This document shows, piece by piece, positions 11,096 to 21,385 of a stretch of 64,000 bases of DNA. Each line of letters begins with the position of its first letter. Positions within the stretch are counted from its first letter, which is position 1. Position numbers and translations under genes: made by a program. Origin of the DNA: Rapana venosa (lineage: Eukaryota; Mollusca; Gastropoda; Neogastropoda; Muricidae); contig CM054157.1 of NCBI GenBank assembly GCA_028751875.1, positions 7,743,291 through 7,807,290 of the forward strand. Reading direction: 5' to 3'. Under the pieces are notes generated by a model, which made no database searches, was not told where the DNA came from, and saw only the letters and a program-made list of their open reading frames with translations.

Positions 11096-11555
11096 GATGA
11101 ACAAATGATGGTGGTGGTCTGTATTCCTCTTGTGGAAACGGGTCAGTGCTCCTTTCTTACATTTTAAGATTTTTAGTACGGACATCTAAAAAAAATCGAG
11201 GTCCGATTTACAACAATCATGTAGTGCACTTAAAAGAAATCATGACAACAGATGATATGTTCTTGGCAACATCTTGCAGTAAATACTATCCTACTCTCTC
11301 AGATAAACGAACACACACACGAATAAACTTGTTCTTTTAAAAAGTTGGAGCTGTAGTATGATTGTGTGCTTTTCTCCAAACAGTACAAAATGTAATACTA
11401 TACAAAACAGTACAAATACAATAATGACTCTCACATCGTAAGCCATGCTTTATCGTTGCATTTCTTCATCTGCATTCTGTCAACAAGCAACCTTTCCGAA
11501 AAAAAGTTGTCTAAAAGTCACAATGTTTCAATCACTGATTATATTCTGTTGTTGT

Positions 11556-11665
11556 TTTCTTTCGTTCCTCGGCTAGAGCTCCGAGGTTCATCAATGGTGA
11601 GATTGTGCGAATGCGACCGTTTTTCCCCCACCATTTAAAGGTAGCTGCATACCGAATTCGAGAAT
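11556..11665 (+). repeat. Dispersed repeat (CTCGGCTAGAGCTCCGAGGT type)
   Basis: The order CTCGGCTAGAGCTCCGAGGT, CAATGGTGAGATT, GCGACCGTTTTTCCC, CACCATTTAAAGGTAGC recurs at 35955, 46040, 50655, 18090 and 9512. At 35955 it runs directly into a SINE-C head, so it may be the 5' part of a longer SINE-C relative. Confidence 0.65.
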
Positions 11666-11783
11666 ACTCTGTTGTAATGTGTTGCATTTCTACTGCATTA
11701 TGATGCTTTGCGTTGCAGTGTCTCGTATCCCATTGTATCATAATTAAAACATTTGTGGAGGTTTCATCGTTGTTTTAATGGTT

Positions 11784-12283
11784 NNNNNNNNNNNNNNNNN
11801 NNNNNNNNNNNNNNNNNNNNNNNNNNNNNNNNNNNNNNNNNNNNNNNNNNNNNNNNNNNNNNNNNNNNNNNNNNNNNNNNNNNNNNNNNNNNNNNNNNNN
11901 NNNNNNNNNNNNNNNNNNNNNNNNNNNNNNNNNNNNNNNNNNNNNNNNNNNNNNNNNNNNNNNNNNNNNNNNNNNNNNNNNNNNNNNNNNNNNNNNNNNN
12001 NNNNNNNNNNNNNNNNNNNNNNNNNNNNNNNNNNNNNNNNNNNNNNNNNNNNNNNNNNNNNNNNNNNNNNNNNNNNNNNNNNNNNNNNNNNNNNNNNNNN
12101 NNNNNNNNNNNNNNNNNNNNNNNNNNNNNNNNNNNNNNNNNNNNNNNNNNNNNNNNNNNNNNNNNNNNNNNNNNNNNNNNNNNNNNNNNNNNNNNNNNNN
12201 NNNNNNNNNNNNNNNNNNNNNNNNNNNNNNNNNNNNNNNNNNNNNNNNNNNNNNNNNNNNNNNNNNNNNNNNNNNNNNNNNNN
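11784..12283. other. Assembly gap, 500 N
   Basis: Exactly 500 N, a conventional fixed-size gap. The true length is unknown. The gap ends inside the 31-bp minisatellite, so unresolved array sequence is the likely cause. Confidence 0.99.
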
Positions 12284-13310
12284 CAATCCCCAAAAACCCC
12301 AAAAAACACATTACCAAAATAAAAACCCCAAAACACAATTTAACCAAATCAAACCCAAAACACCCTCCCCTATGCAAACCCCAAATCACAGTACCAAAGC
12401 AAACCCAACACACAGTTACCATAAATGCAAAACCCAAACACACAGTTACCATCAATGCATATCCCCAAACACACAGTTACCATCAATGCAAAAACAAAGC
12501 AAAAAAAACAGTCACCATCGATGCAAAACCCTAAAACACAGTCACCATCAAAGCAGAACCCCAAAACACACTTACCATCAGAGCAAAACCCTGAAACACA
12601 CATTTACCATCAATGCAGAACCCCAAAACACACAGTTACCGTCATTGCAAACCTCCCAAACACAGTTACAATCAATGCAAAACCCTAAAACACAATTACC
12701 ATCAATGCAAAACCCTAAAACACAGTTACCATCAATGCAAAACCCCTGAAACACACACTTACCATCAGTGCAAAGCCCCAAAATACACAGTTACCAAAGT
12801 GCAAAACCCAAAAGACACAGTTGCCATCATTGCAAAACCCCCAAATACACAAGTTACCATCAGTGCAAAACCAAAAACCATACAGTTACCACCTGAGACG
12901 GGGACGGGATAGCTCAGTGGTCGGAGCACTCGCTTTCCCCCAGCCAAGTTAAGCAGCGTCGAGCGTGGTTACCAGTTGGATGGGTGACCGTTTGTGCGCC
13001 TTGGCTTCAGTACAGTTCCCCAGTTCACCCAGCTGTAAATGGGTACCTGTCCTCTTTAGGGTCAGGGAAGGTAAAGCAGCGAGGGAGAGGAGATGGGCGC
13101 CGCCCTCAATATGCTGGCCCTAGAGAAGTGAGGTCTCTGACGCCTCGCTCCCCTACGACCTTACAGGTTATGGGACACCTTTACCTTACCTTTATTACCT
13201 GAGAGAAAACCCAAAACACAGTTGCGATCAATGCAAAACCCTAAGACACACAGTTACCATCAATGCAAAACCATAAAACACAGTTACCATTAGTGTATAA
13301 CCCAAAATAA
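12284..13310. repeat. 31-bp A/C-rich minisatellite, interrupted by a SINE-A
   Basis: Units of about 31 bp read CACAGTTACCATCAATGCAA then AACCCTAAAA, with T and G scarce on this strand. About 20 units precede the SINE-A at 12899 and 3-4 follow it (13205-13310). Open frames through the array come from composition and the lack of TAA/TAG/TGA in phase. The 5' end is lost in the N gap. Confidence 0.95.
12899..13196 (+). mobile_element. SINE-A, full length, intact 8-bp TSD
   Basis: This is the best-preserved SINE-A: tRNA-like A-box head, 5S-like AAGTTAAGCAGCGTCGAGC and TTGGATGGGTGACCG, body, and terminal TTTACCTTACCTTT. ACCTGAGA at 12891-12898 is repeated at 13197-13204 as a perfect target-site duplication. 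It sits inside the 31-bp minisatellite, so the insertion is younger than the array. Confidence 0.95.
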
Positions 13311-13313
13311 AAT

Positions 13314-13523
13314 GTGTACGTTACACCTGTAGGTTACCAGAAAATTGGCACACCTGAACTGACACCAAAGTTATTTGTCATTGAGGATGCTCAAGGTTCT
13401 CGATTCTCTTTCATTTTCACTTTTACAGCAAAGGCCGCACGGCTAGAAACAAACAAATATTCAAAACAGCTTGTTCAGAACCCTGATGAAGTAGCGTTTA
13501 GTGATGGAAAAGATATGTACTGA
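13314..13523 (+). other. Short unrecognised open frame, 69 codons
   Basis: The stretch between the minisatellite and trinucleotide arrays is not simple sequence and is open from an ATG to TGA (MYVTPVGYQKIGTPELTPKL at the start). It has no recognised domain, no clear splice context and no neighbours. It may be chance or part of an unrecognised element. Confidence 0.15.
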
Positions 13524-13534
13524 CAGTTTCACTA

Positions 13535-13553
13535 CTACTCCTACTCCTACTCT

Positions 13554-13592
<39 letters not shown>

Positions 13593-13876
13593 CCCTACTA
13601 CTACTACCACTACTACTACTACCACTATTACTAACTACACTACTACTACTACCCCTCATACTACTACTAAACCACTACTACTACTACTACCACTATTACT
13701 ACCTACTACTACTTACTACTACTACTACTACTATATTACTACTACTAAAACTGCTACTACTACTATTACTACTACTGCTACTACTACTACTACTACTATA
13801 ATACTACTACTACAACTGCTACTACTACTACTACTACTTTCTACTACTACTACTAACTACTACTACTAAACTGCTC

Positions 13877-13907
<31 letters not shown>

Positions 13908-13963
13908 TTCTGCTGCTGCTGCTTCTGCTTCTGCTGCTGCTGCTGCTACTACTACACACTACT
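13535..13963. repeat. (ACT)n trinucleotide array with (CTG)n block
   Basis: Imperfect ACT/TAC repeats run to about 13868, then CTG/CTT units at 13870-13950. Poly-Thr, poly-Tyr and poly-Ser frames are artefacts. Confidence 0.95.
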
Positions 13964-14038
13964 TCTACACCACACACACACATACACCCACACACACACA
14001 CACACACACAACACACAACACTCTCTCACACACCCCAC

Positions 14039-14072
<34 letters not shown>

Positions 14073-14103
14073 CACAACCACACACACACCACACACACAC
14101 GTG
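13964..14103. repeat. (CA)n with interruptions
   Basis: A CA dinucleotide tract with scattered breaks. It marks the start of degraded sequence quality. Confidence 0.9.
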
Positions 14104-15017
14104 CTCGCGCGCTAATGTCTTTTTCTACAGTTGGTGATGTTTAAAAGTAAGAAAGCGAAGAGATCAAAAAAAACAACTGCACAATGGGGGACGTGAAGGA
14201 GGATTGTTAAAACGTGATTTTCAAAAGAACAGCTTCATCAGTATACACTTTTGAACAAAATCACATCAGTTGTGGTGATGGTGTGTGTGTGTGTGGTGTT
14301 GGTTTTGGTGGGTGTTTTTGTGTGGGGGTTGTGTTTTGTGTGTGTGTGTTTTGTTTTGGTGGGGTTTTTTTTTGTGTTGTGTTTTGTGTTGTTTGTTGTG
14401 TTTGGGAATCAAGTCAAAATGATCTTTAGGGGTAAAAGAAAGTTTACACAAAATTTTTTTTTTCCCCACCCTCACAAAAAAGTAAAGAAAATTTGACATA
14501 TAAAAGCATTCTTAAAAAAAATTTAAATACATGTTGAAAAAAAAAAAATTTGAGGATTTTATTTTTAAAAAATCCAGAAAAAAAATGACAAAATGAAACC
14601 AAAAAAGTATAACATAAGCCAATCATACGACAAATAAGAATTTTTTTTTAAACAAAGGTTGGTGAAAGACAGCCGACAGACAGACGAGACAGACAAAATT
14701 TTTATTTAAGAGCTTTTGATCAAAAAAAGAGACAGAAGAGACCGACAGAAGAGAAACCTGAAAAAATTAATTTACAACCCCCCAACACACACAAAAAACA
14801 CACCCCACACACCCCAAAACCACACAAAAACCCAACACCCCACAAAACACCACAACAAACACACACACCCCTTCTTCACCCTTTTACGTTCCTCCCCTCA
14901 AATAACCCCCCACCCCCACAACCCACCAACACCAACCCCCACCCCACCAAAACCCACCCCAACCCACCCCCGCCCCAAAAAACCTCCCCCCCCCCGCCCC
15001 TCCCCCCCCCCACACAC

Positions 15018-15064
<47 letters not shown>

Positions 15065-16715
15065 TTTTATAACACCGAAATCTTTGTCCTGCCCCACCAA
15101 ACGCACGTGGTTTGCACCCGCCATGTGAGCGCGCCTGGCCGCTGTGCAACACCACCACACACACCAACCCCAACACACACACACACACACACACGGGCTT
15201 TTCCCGGCAGTTGCTCCAATCCGGGGCAAAGGGCTTTCCGCGCGCCACCACCTACTATGTCTTAAACCCCCTGGCTGTTTCCTAAATCGACTTAAACCGC
15301 CTTGGGGGTTCGGGGCTCTCGCTTGTCGCTTCATTTTCCGTCTTTCTCTCTTTGCTTTTTTCTGTCTGCGTCATAGGGCAAGGGGGGGGAAAACCGTTTG
15401 GTTGTTGTCGTGTTGTTTTTTGGGGTTTTTTGGGTTTTTTTTTTTCCCCTCCCCCTTTTCACTTCTTTTCCTTAAAAGAAAAGGGTTTGGAAAAAAATTT
15501 GTGGTTTCAAAAGGGTGATGGGGGTTTTGGGGTTTTTTTTTTTTTTTAAATTGGGGAATGGATTTGTAGGGTGAAAGTGACGTGGATTTTTGGTTCTGTT
15601 TTAATCGTGGGATTTTTGGTGTTGGTTTGTTTTAATTTTTTTTTTCTCTTTTTTGGGCTCGGAAAATAATATGGCGGTGTTAAGTGAAAAGGGTTTTGGA
15701 GGGAAGGAAAGAAAATTAGTTTTTTTTTGAACATCAGTTTGGTTTTTTTTTAAGATTATTAACTATATTTTTAATTAGAGATAGCATACTTTTGGTGGTG
15801 TTTGTGTGTGTGTGTGTGGTGGTGTGTGTGTGGTGTGTGTGTGTGTGTGTGTTTTGGGGATGTCGTCTCGCACGGTGTGCGGCAACACACACACCCCCGG
15901 TGTGTGCCTATAACCTAGGGACGCTCGCGCGTGCGTGCTCCAACACACACACTACACACACTCGTGTGTATACAATACCACCCCCCCCCACTAGACTCTC
16001 TCTCACAACCCCACACCACACCACAACCACACCACAACACACACCAAAACAAAAAACAACACACACACACACACCCCCACACAACACACCCCACACACAA
16101 AAAAAACACACACAAACAACCACACAAAAATACACCCAAACACACACCACAACAAAAAAAAAAACCACACACATACACAAAACACAAAACCCCCACACAC
16201 CACACACACACACACACACATCCACACAAACCCAACCGACATATTGTATTTCTTCTTGTCATTATTGAAAAGACCCACACTTTTTTTTCACACATTTCCA
16301 TAACATTTAGGTGTGTTTAATTATTCGGGGGGGGAAATTTTTTTGCCCCGGCTAAAATCCGGGTCACCAGTTTGAATTTAAAGGGAAAAACCCAAATTTT
16401 GGCCCACCATAAATTAGCCGCATTCCCGACTTCGGGGATGGTCCTTACCACGACACCGGGTTTGGTATGCTTGGGTTTTTTGGGGGGTTTTTTTTGGGGG
16501 GGTAGGTTTTTTTTTGAAATTTTTTTTGTATCCTATTTCCCCCATCTCATATCTCTGTTTCCGAACCCTCCCCGGGGTCGTAGGGGGAACTGCATGACGA
16601 ACTTTCACCAGGGGGCCCCTTTTGCGGGGCAGTTGGGCCCCAAGACAAGTGCCTGGTTGGAGAGAGAAGCTTTTTCCCGGGTCCATTCAGTGATAAATAT
16701 AACCCCCCCAAAAAA

Positions 16716-16795
16716 CATCTAGCGCTTTGATTTGTTGCTTTTACAAGTTTCAGCGCTAATAAATTCCTACATTTTTTATTATTTTTATTATGTTT
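16716..16795 (+). mobile_element. LINE-type 3' tail (SINE version), degraded
   Basis: AGCGCTTTGATTTGTTGC then TTTTACAAGTTTCAGCGC, TAATAAATTCC and TTATTATT: the shared LINE/SINE tail with indels. The element upstream is too eroded to assign, perhaps SINE-C. Confidence 0.65.
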
Positions 16796-16837
16796 GTCTC
16801 CCAGGTTTTCTTCTGGGCCCCCTCTCGCCCTCTCTTC

Positions 16838-17045
16838 CCTTTGGGTGAGACTATAAACGGGGCCCCTTTTGTTCGAATAAAAGAAATCTTGCGCACACGT
16901 TAAAACCTGTTCCCTTTCGGAAGAGTAGGCCATTGTGTCCCGGGTGGAAAAAAAGACAAAATTTAAAAAACCCATACACACGGGGAGGAGAAAAAAAAAG
17001 CCATAATGCTTTTCCATTATCCTCGAAAAAAAAGAATAAATAGAT
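16838..17045 (+). mobile_element. SINE-B 3' half, degraded
   Basis: Core remnant GTGAGACTATAAACGGGGCC, then GCGCACACGTTAAAACCTGT, GGAAGAGTAGGCCATTGTG and CCATTATCCTCG near 17018. Confidence 0.75.
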
Positions 17046-17589
17046 AAAAAAAAAAATTTCCCCCTCCGAGTTTGCCCCGGCAATTGTTCCCACTATTCTC
17101 CCGCACACAAAAAATGGCCTCTCTTCCGAAACGGGGAAAAGGGGTTGTAACGGGGGGGCAAGTGTTCTGCGTTTTTTGTACACGTGACCTTATTTTAAAA
17201 GTCTCATTCGAAGAATTTAAAGGGGGGAGGTGATTGGGTACTGTGTGTTAATCCGTGGGGGGGAAAAAAAAAACCCTCCCCAAACGGGGCCCTTGAATGG
17301 CTCGAAAGGGGACACCAGATTACGTTTTTGCAACGTTCAACCCAGGTTTACCCCCCCCCAACCAACCTCCCTCCGCCCCCCCCCCCCCCCCCACCCCCCC
17401 CCCCCCCACCGAATCCCCCTCCTCCTCCCCCCTCTCCCACCCAGCACCTCCCCCCTCCTTTTCGTCTGGGTTTTTTAATTTTAAGTTCCACCACCCCTTC
17501 ATTTCAGATAACTTACTTTCTTTTAAGGGGGGGGGGGGTTGAGGGGTCCTAGGGGTTAGAGAGTTAAACTTCTAGCCGGGGCGGGTACC

Positions 17590-17945
17590 GGAGGACGGGG
17601 TCGGGATAGCCTAGGGGGTTAGAACTTGGCTGCAATGGGGCCCCGGGGTTCGTTTCCCCCGTTCAAAGGGTAATTATTTTCTCCCGGGAAAAACATCATG
17701 CGACCCCACTCCCCCCCAAAAGTCTTTCGGATGACTATAAACCGAAGGCCCGGTGTGCCAATACACGCAGAACATCTTACGCGCACGATAAATTTTTTTT
17801 CCGTTTTCTTAAGAGGGGGCCGGGTTTGTCCCGGGGGGAAGAAGACAGAATTTAAAAACCCCGCATACACACGGGGGGCATGGATGTTTTAAAGAAAAAG
17901 CACAAAGTGCTTATTCCTTTACCTCGATAAAAAATAATTTTTAAA
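17590..17945 (+). mobile_element. SINE-B, full length but degraded
   Basis: Head GGACGGGGTCGGGATAGCC (17591) with B-box remnant GGGGTTCGTTTCCCC, body, core GTCTTTCGGATGACTATAAACC with a deletion, and 3' end GTGCTTATTCC near 17908. Confidence 0.8.
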
Positions 17946-18399
17946 AATTTTTAAATTTAAAATAAAAGTACCTGAGAAGGAGGTTGACCCCTTCCCCGAC
18001 TGGGAGTGTGTTTTTGAGGGCTTTTTTTCCCCTAGATTAACACATGGGTTTCCCACTTCGTAAAAGCCCTTTCGATAATTTGTTTGTTTTGTTGTTTTTG
18101 TTCCCGGGCTAGATTTCCCTGGTTTATCACTGGTAGCCCTTTTCTTACACATCAAGAAACCCAAAACAAAAAATTAAATATTTTTTAAAAACGCTCGGAT
18201 TGGCTTTGCAAAAATAGGCTATAAAAAACCCCTTTTTATTTTTTTATTTAATTTTATTTTATTATTATTTTTTTTATTATTGTTGTTTTTTGTTTTTGTT
18301 GTTTTTTTAAAAAACAAACAAATATTAAAAACGGCACGTTTAAAACCCAAACTATGAACATAAAAAAAACCCCATAAAAACCCATTATTCAAAAGCACT

Positions 18400-18690
18400 T
18401 TCACAACGCACCGCGCCCCGGCGCACACCACAACACACACCCCAAACACACACACACCCCACACACACAACACAAGACATACAGTTTGGGCGGGTGAGAG
18501 AATGGGGCTAGTGAAGGAAGGGAAACGTTTCTGATATGAAACAAGAGGGGAAAGTTTAGGTTTGCAAAATATGTTTTTGAGGGGCCCATAATGTCTAAGT
18601 AGGCTTTTTGAGAAGAAGGGGGGGATCATTCCAGACGATGGCCCCGAAATAAGAAAAGAGCGACGGCCCAAGGGGTTTGGAATTGGGCTA
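18400..18690 (-). mobile_element. L2/CR1-like LINE, C-terminal coding end and start of 3' UTR
   Basis: On the minus strand the frame GRRSFLISGPSSGMIPP corresponds to the RT C-terminal end seen at 1110 and 41940. It is followed by TTTCATATCAGAAACGTTTC and a degraded (GT)n UTR at 18410-18480. Indels abound, as elsewhere in this block. Confidence 0.75.
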
Positions 18691-18974
18691 AAATTGGGTT
18701 TTTGTAGACAAGGTATCTGCAGCAGAGGGGAGGGAAACGAGAAGGAGGTACAGTGAAGCAGTCACAGAGGAGGGGGTGCATTTTGGGAACATTTGTAACA
18801 AGGGTCACTGATCTTACTTTCTCTCTGTGGCACAGGAAATTTATGCGACCGTTTCTCCACCACCCACCCCCACCCCACACAACACACACCATTTAGGTAG
18901 CCCCCTTTCCGTCTTTTGTGGATGCGCATATTTTTAGAAATCCTCCATGCACTCTTTTTTTTTTAAGGAAAGAG

Positions 18975-19249
18975 TAAAAGGAGGAAAGGTTCCCAAAAAA
19001 TATAAGGTCGTAGGGGACGAGGCGTCAGAGCCCCTCCTTCTCTAGGGCCAGCTAGTGAGGGCGGCCCCATCTCCCCCCTCGCGCTTCCCTTCCCGACCCA
19101 AAAGGGTTCGGACCCATTTCAGCGGGGTGAACGGGGGAACTGACTGAACCGGGCCGAACGGTCCCCCCACCAACGGGTAACCACGCCGACGCTCTTACTT
19201 GGCGGGGGGAAAGCGAGTGCCCCGACCACGAGCTATCCCGCCCCCACGG
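18975..19249 (-). mobile_element. SINE-A, near full length, degraded
   Basis: Read on the minus strand: GGGATAGCTCGTGGTCGGGG, a 5S-like stretch with the GGTTACCCGTTGG element, then CTAGAGAAGGAGGGGCTCTG and GACCTTATATTTTTTGGG. Confidence 0.8.
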
Positions 19250-19369
19250 GAAAAGGTATGTGAAAAAAAAAATGTCTGTGGCTTTGATGAACGGAGATAT
19301 TGATGCACCCTGTTGACGGGAAAAGGGGCTTCTTCCACTTCGCTCCGTCGATATGATAAAGTAATTAAA

Positions 19370-19945
19370 GGTTCCTAACCTATGTGGGTGGGAAAGCGAG
19401 GCATCAGAGCCCTCAACTTCTCAAGGGCCAGCATATTGAGGGGGGGCGCCCATCTCCTCTCCCTTGCTGCTTTCCCTTCCCTGACCCTTTTTCTTTTTTT
19501 CTTTCATATCGGGGAAAAATGGAAATAAGCATTATGTGCTTTTTTTTTACATCTATCCCCGGTGTATGGGGTTTTTGAAATTGCATCTTTTTCCCAAAAG
19601 GGCACAAAATGGCCACTCTTACGAAAAGCAGAACGGGATTTAATGTTGCGCAAGATGTTCCCGTCGTTGGCACACGGACCCTCGGTTTTAGTCTATCTAA
19701 AGGGACTTTTGGGAGAGTGGAGTTTTGCACTGATTTTAATCCGGGGAAAATATCCCCTTCAAGGGGAAACAAACCCCGGGTTTGTCAAATTGCGAGCGAA
19801 ATTTCTAACCACTAAAAGGCAGGTACCATTGACCGGGGTGAAGGGGGGGGGGGGGGGGGGCTTACTGAAAGCCAAAGGGCGCGAAAAAGGGTCACCCTTT
19901 CATTTGGAACCCACCTCGAGTGTTTAACCATGCTGGGGGGAAATA
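19370..19945 (-). mobile_element. SINE-A interrupted by a SINE-B
   Basis: The 3' half lies at 19370-19487 (GCGCCCATCTCCTCTCCC) and the 5' half at 19816-19945 (GGCAGGTACCATTGACC, ACTGAAAGCCAAAGGGCGCG, GCTGGGGGGAAA). The halves join in order once the SINE-B at 19488-19815 is removed. Confidence 0.75.
19488..19815 (-). mobile_element. SINE-B nested in SINE-A
   Basis: In minus orientation: GGTTAGAAATTTCGCTCGCA head remnant, CCCGGGGTTTG B-box remnant, CTTCAAGGGGATATTTTCCC body, and 3' end with AGCACATAATGCTTATTTCC. It splits the SINE-A in the same orientation. Confidence 0.75.
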
Positions 19946-20884
19946 TGATATATTGCTGCCTAAAAAAATTCAGTGCTGGCTTTCAAAAACCCCCTCAAGA
20001 ATTGAAGGAGAATCAGTTTTAATGTCGAGTCCATTTCAGCCAGCAACAAAACAGCAAAAAAACAAAACAGCAACAAAAATTGGGTTTTTTTCCCTGCAAA
20101 AGAATTGTACCTCGGAATTGTTCTTTCGGGAAACAGGGCTTTTGTATGTGGCAATTTCCTGTGTGTGTTTGTGTGTGTTGTTGTGGTGTGTGTGTGTTGT
20201 GTGTGTGTGGTTGTTGTGGTGTTGTGGTGTGTGTTGAGTGTGGGTGTGTGTGTGTGGCGTGCGTGTGTGTGTCTGTCTGACTCGCTCTTTCCCTTTTTTC
20301 TGTCTGTGTCTGTCTGTCCCCCCCGCGTCGCTCCTGTCTAAACTCTCTCTCTCTGTTCTCTCTCTCTCTCTCTGCCTCCTCTTCTTTCTCTGTCTGTCTC
20401 TCTCTCTCTCTGTCCCTTGCCTCTCCCGCCCTTTTCTTGTCTCTCGTCCCACTCCTTTCTCTCCCTCTGCCTCTCCTTTCCTCTCTTTCTTCTCTCTCTC
20501 TCTCTCGCCTTCTCTTCCCTCTCTCTGCCTCTCTCTGTCTCTCTCTGCCTCTCTTTTTTTCTGTTCCTCTCCTCTTTTTCTCTCTTTTGCCTCTCAATCT
20601 CGTCTCTGTCTGTCTGCTGGGCCTCTCTCTTTTCCTCTGTCTCCCCTCTCTCTCTCTCTGTTGTCTTTCTGACCCCCCCCCCCCTCTCTCTCTCCTTCAT
20701 GCCCCAGTATGCCTCGAGTCACAAAAAAAATAATGGTGTCCTTTTTTTCTTTCAAGCCGATTAAACGATCGCCCGAAAACAACATATATTCCGTACCGTT
20801 TTTTCCCGCAACCCTTTGTTTAAATCAATACGCTTTGACCCAATGTACAAAAGTTTTACTAAAGGGATTTTAGATTGTACTTAA

Positions 20885-21172
20885 CAGGGGGAAAATAGCT
20901 CATTGGTCGAAAATGGCTTTTCCCCAGCCAATGTTAAGCGCACGAGCGTGGTTTCCACTGGATGGGTGAACAGTTTTTTGGGACCTTGGCTTTATACAGT
21001 TCCCCAGTTCAACCCCGCGTAAATGGGTACCTGCCCCCTTGGGGCAGGGAAGGTAAAAACAGCGAGGGAAGGAATGGGGGGCCCCCAATATGCTGGCCCA
21101 GAAAGGAGGTCCTGACGCTCCCCCTTCGATCTATAGGATATAGGGCACCTTTACCCTTTCCTTACTTTAAAA
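20885..21172 (+). mobile_element. SINE-A, full length, degraded
   Basis: GGGGGAAAATAGCTCATTGG head, CCAATGTTAAGCGCACGAGC and CTGGATGGGTGAACAG 5S-like parts, GTAAATGGGTACCTG body, and end CACCTTTACCCTTTCCTTAC. Confidence 0.85.
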
Positions 21173-21299
21173 AAGCATTTAAATGAGAAACAACTGGGCA
21201 ACGGAATAGCATAATTTTACTGGCGCATTCTATATCAGAATGTTTGTATTATGTTTATCCCCCCCTGAGGGGCTTTGCTTTTTTGGAATAAACGCTGTG

Positions 21300-21348
21300 T
21301 ATCGACTCTCTCTCCCCCCTCTCTCCCCTCTCTCTCCCCTTTTCCCCT

Positions 21349-21385
<37 letters not shown>

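Noticed and set aside
11744..12749. Frames reading through N
   Set aside because: They cross the 500-N gap and an A/C-rich minisatellite; no real sequence supports them.
12935..12996. Possible 5S rRNA gene
   Set aside because: Only the internal segment resembles 5S rRNA; the ends are missing and it is part of a dispersed SINE with TSDs.
13501..13869. Threonine/tyrosine-rich frame
   Set aside because: It is a translated (ACT)n array.
14898..15334. Gly-rich frames around a long poly-C run
   Set aside because: They depend on homopolymer length in a block with probable consensus errors.
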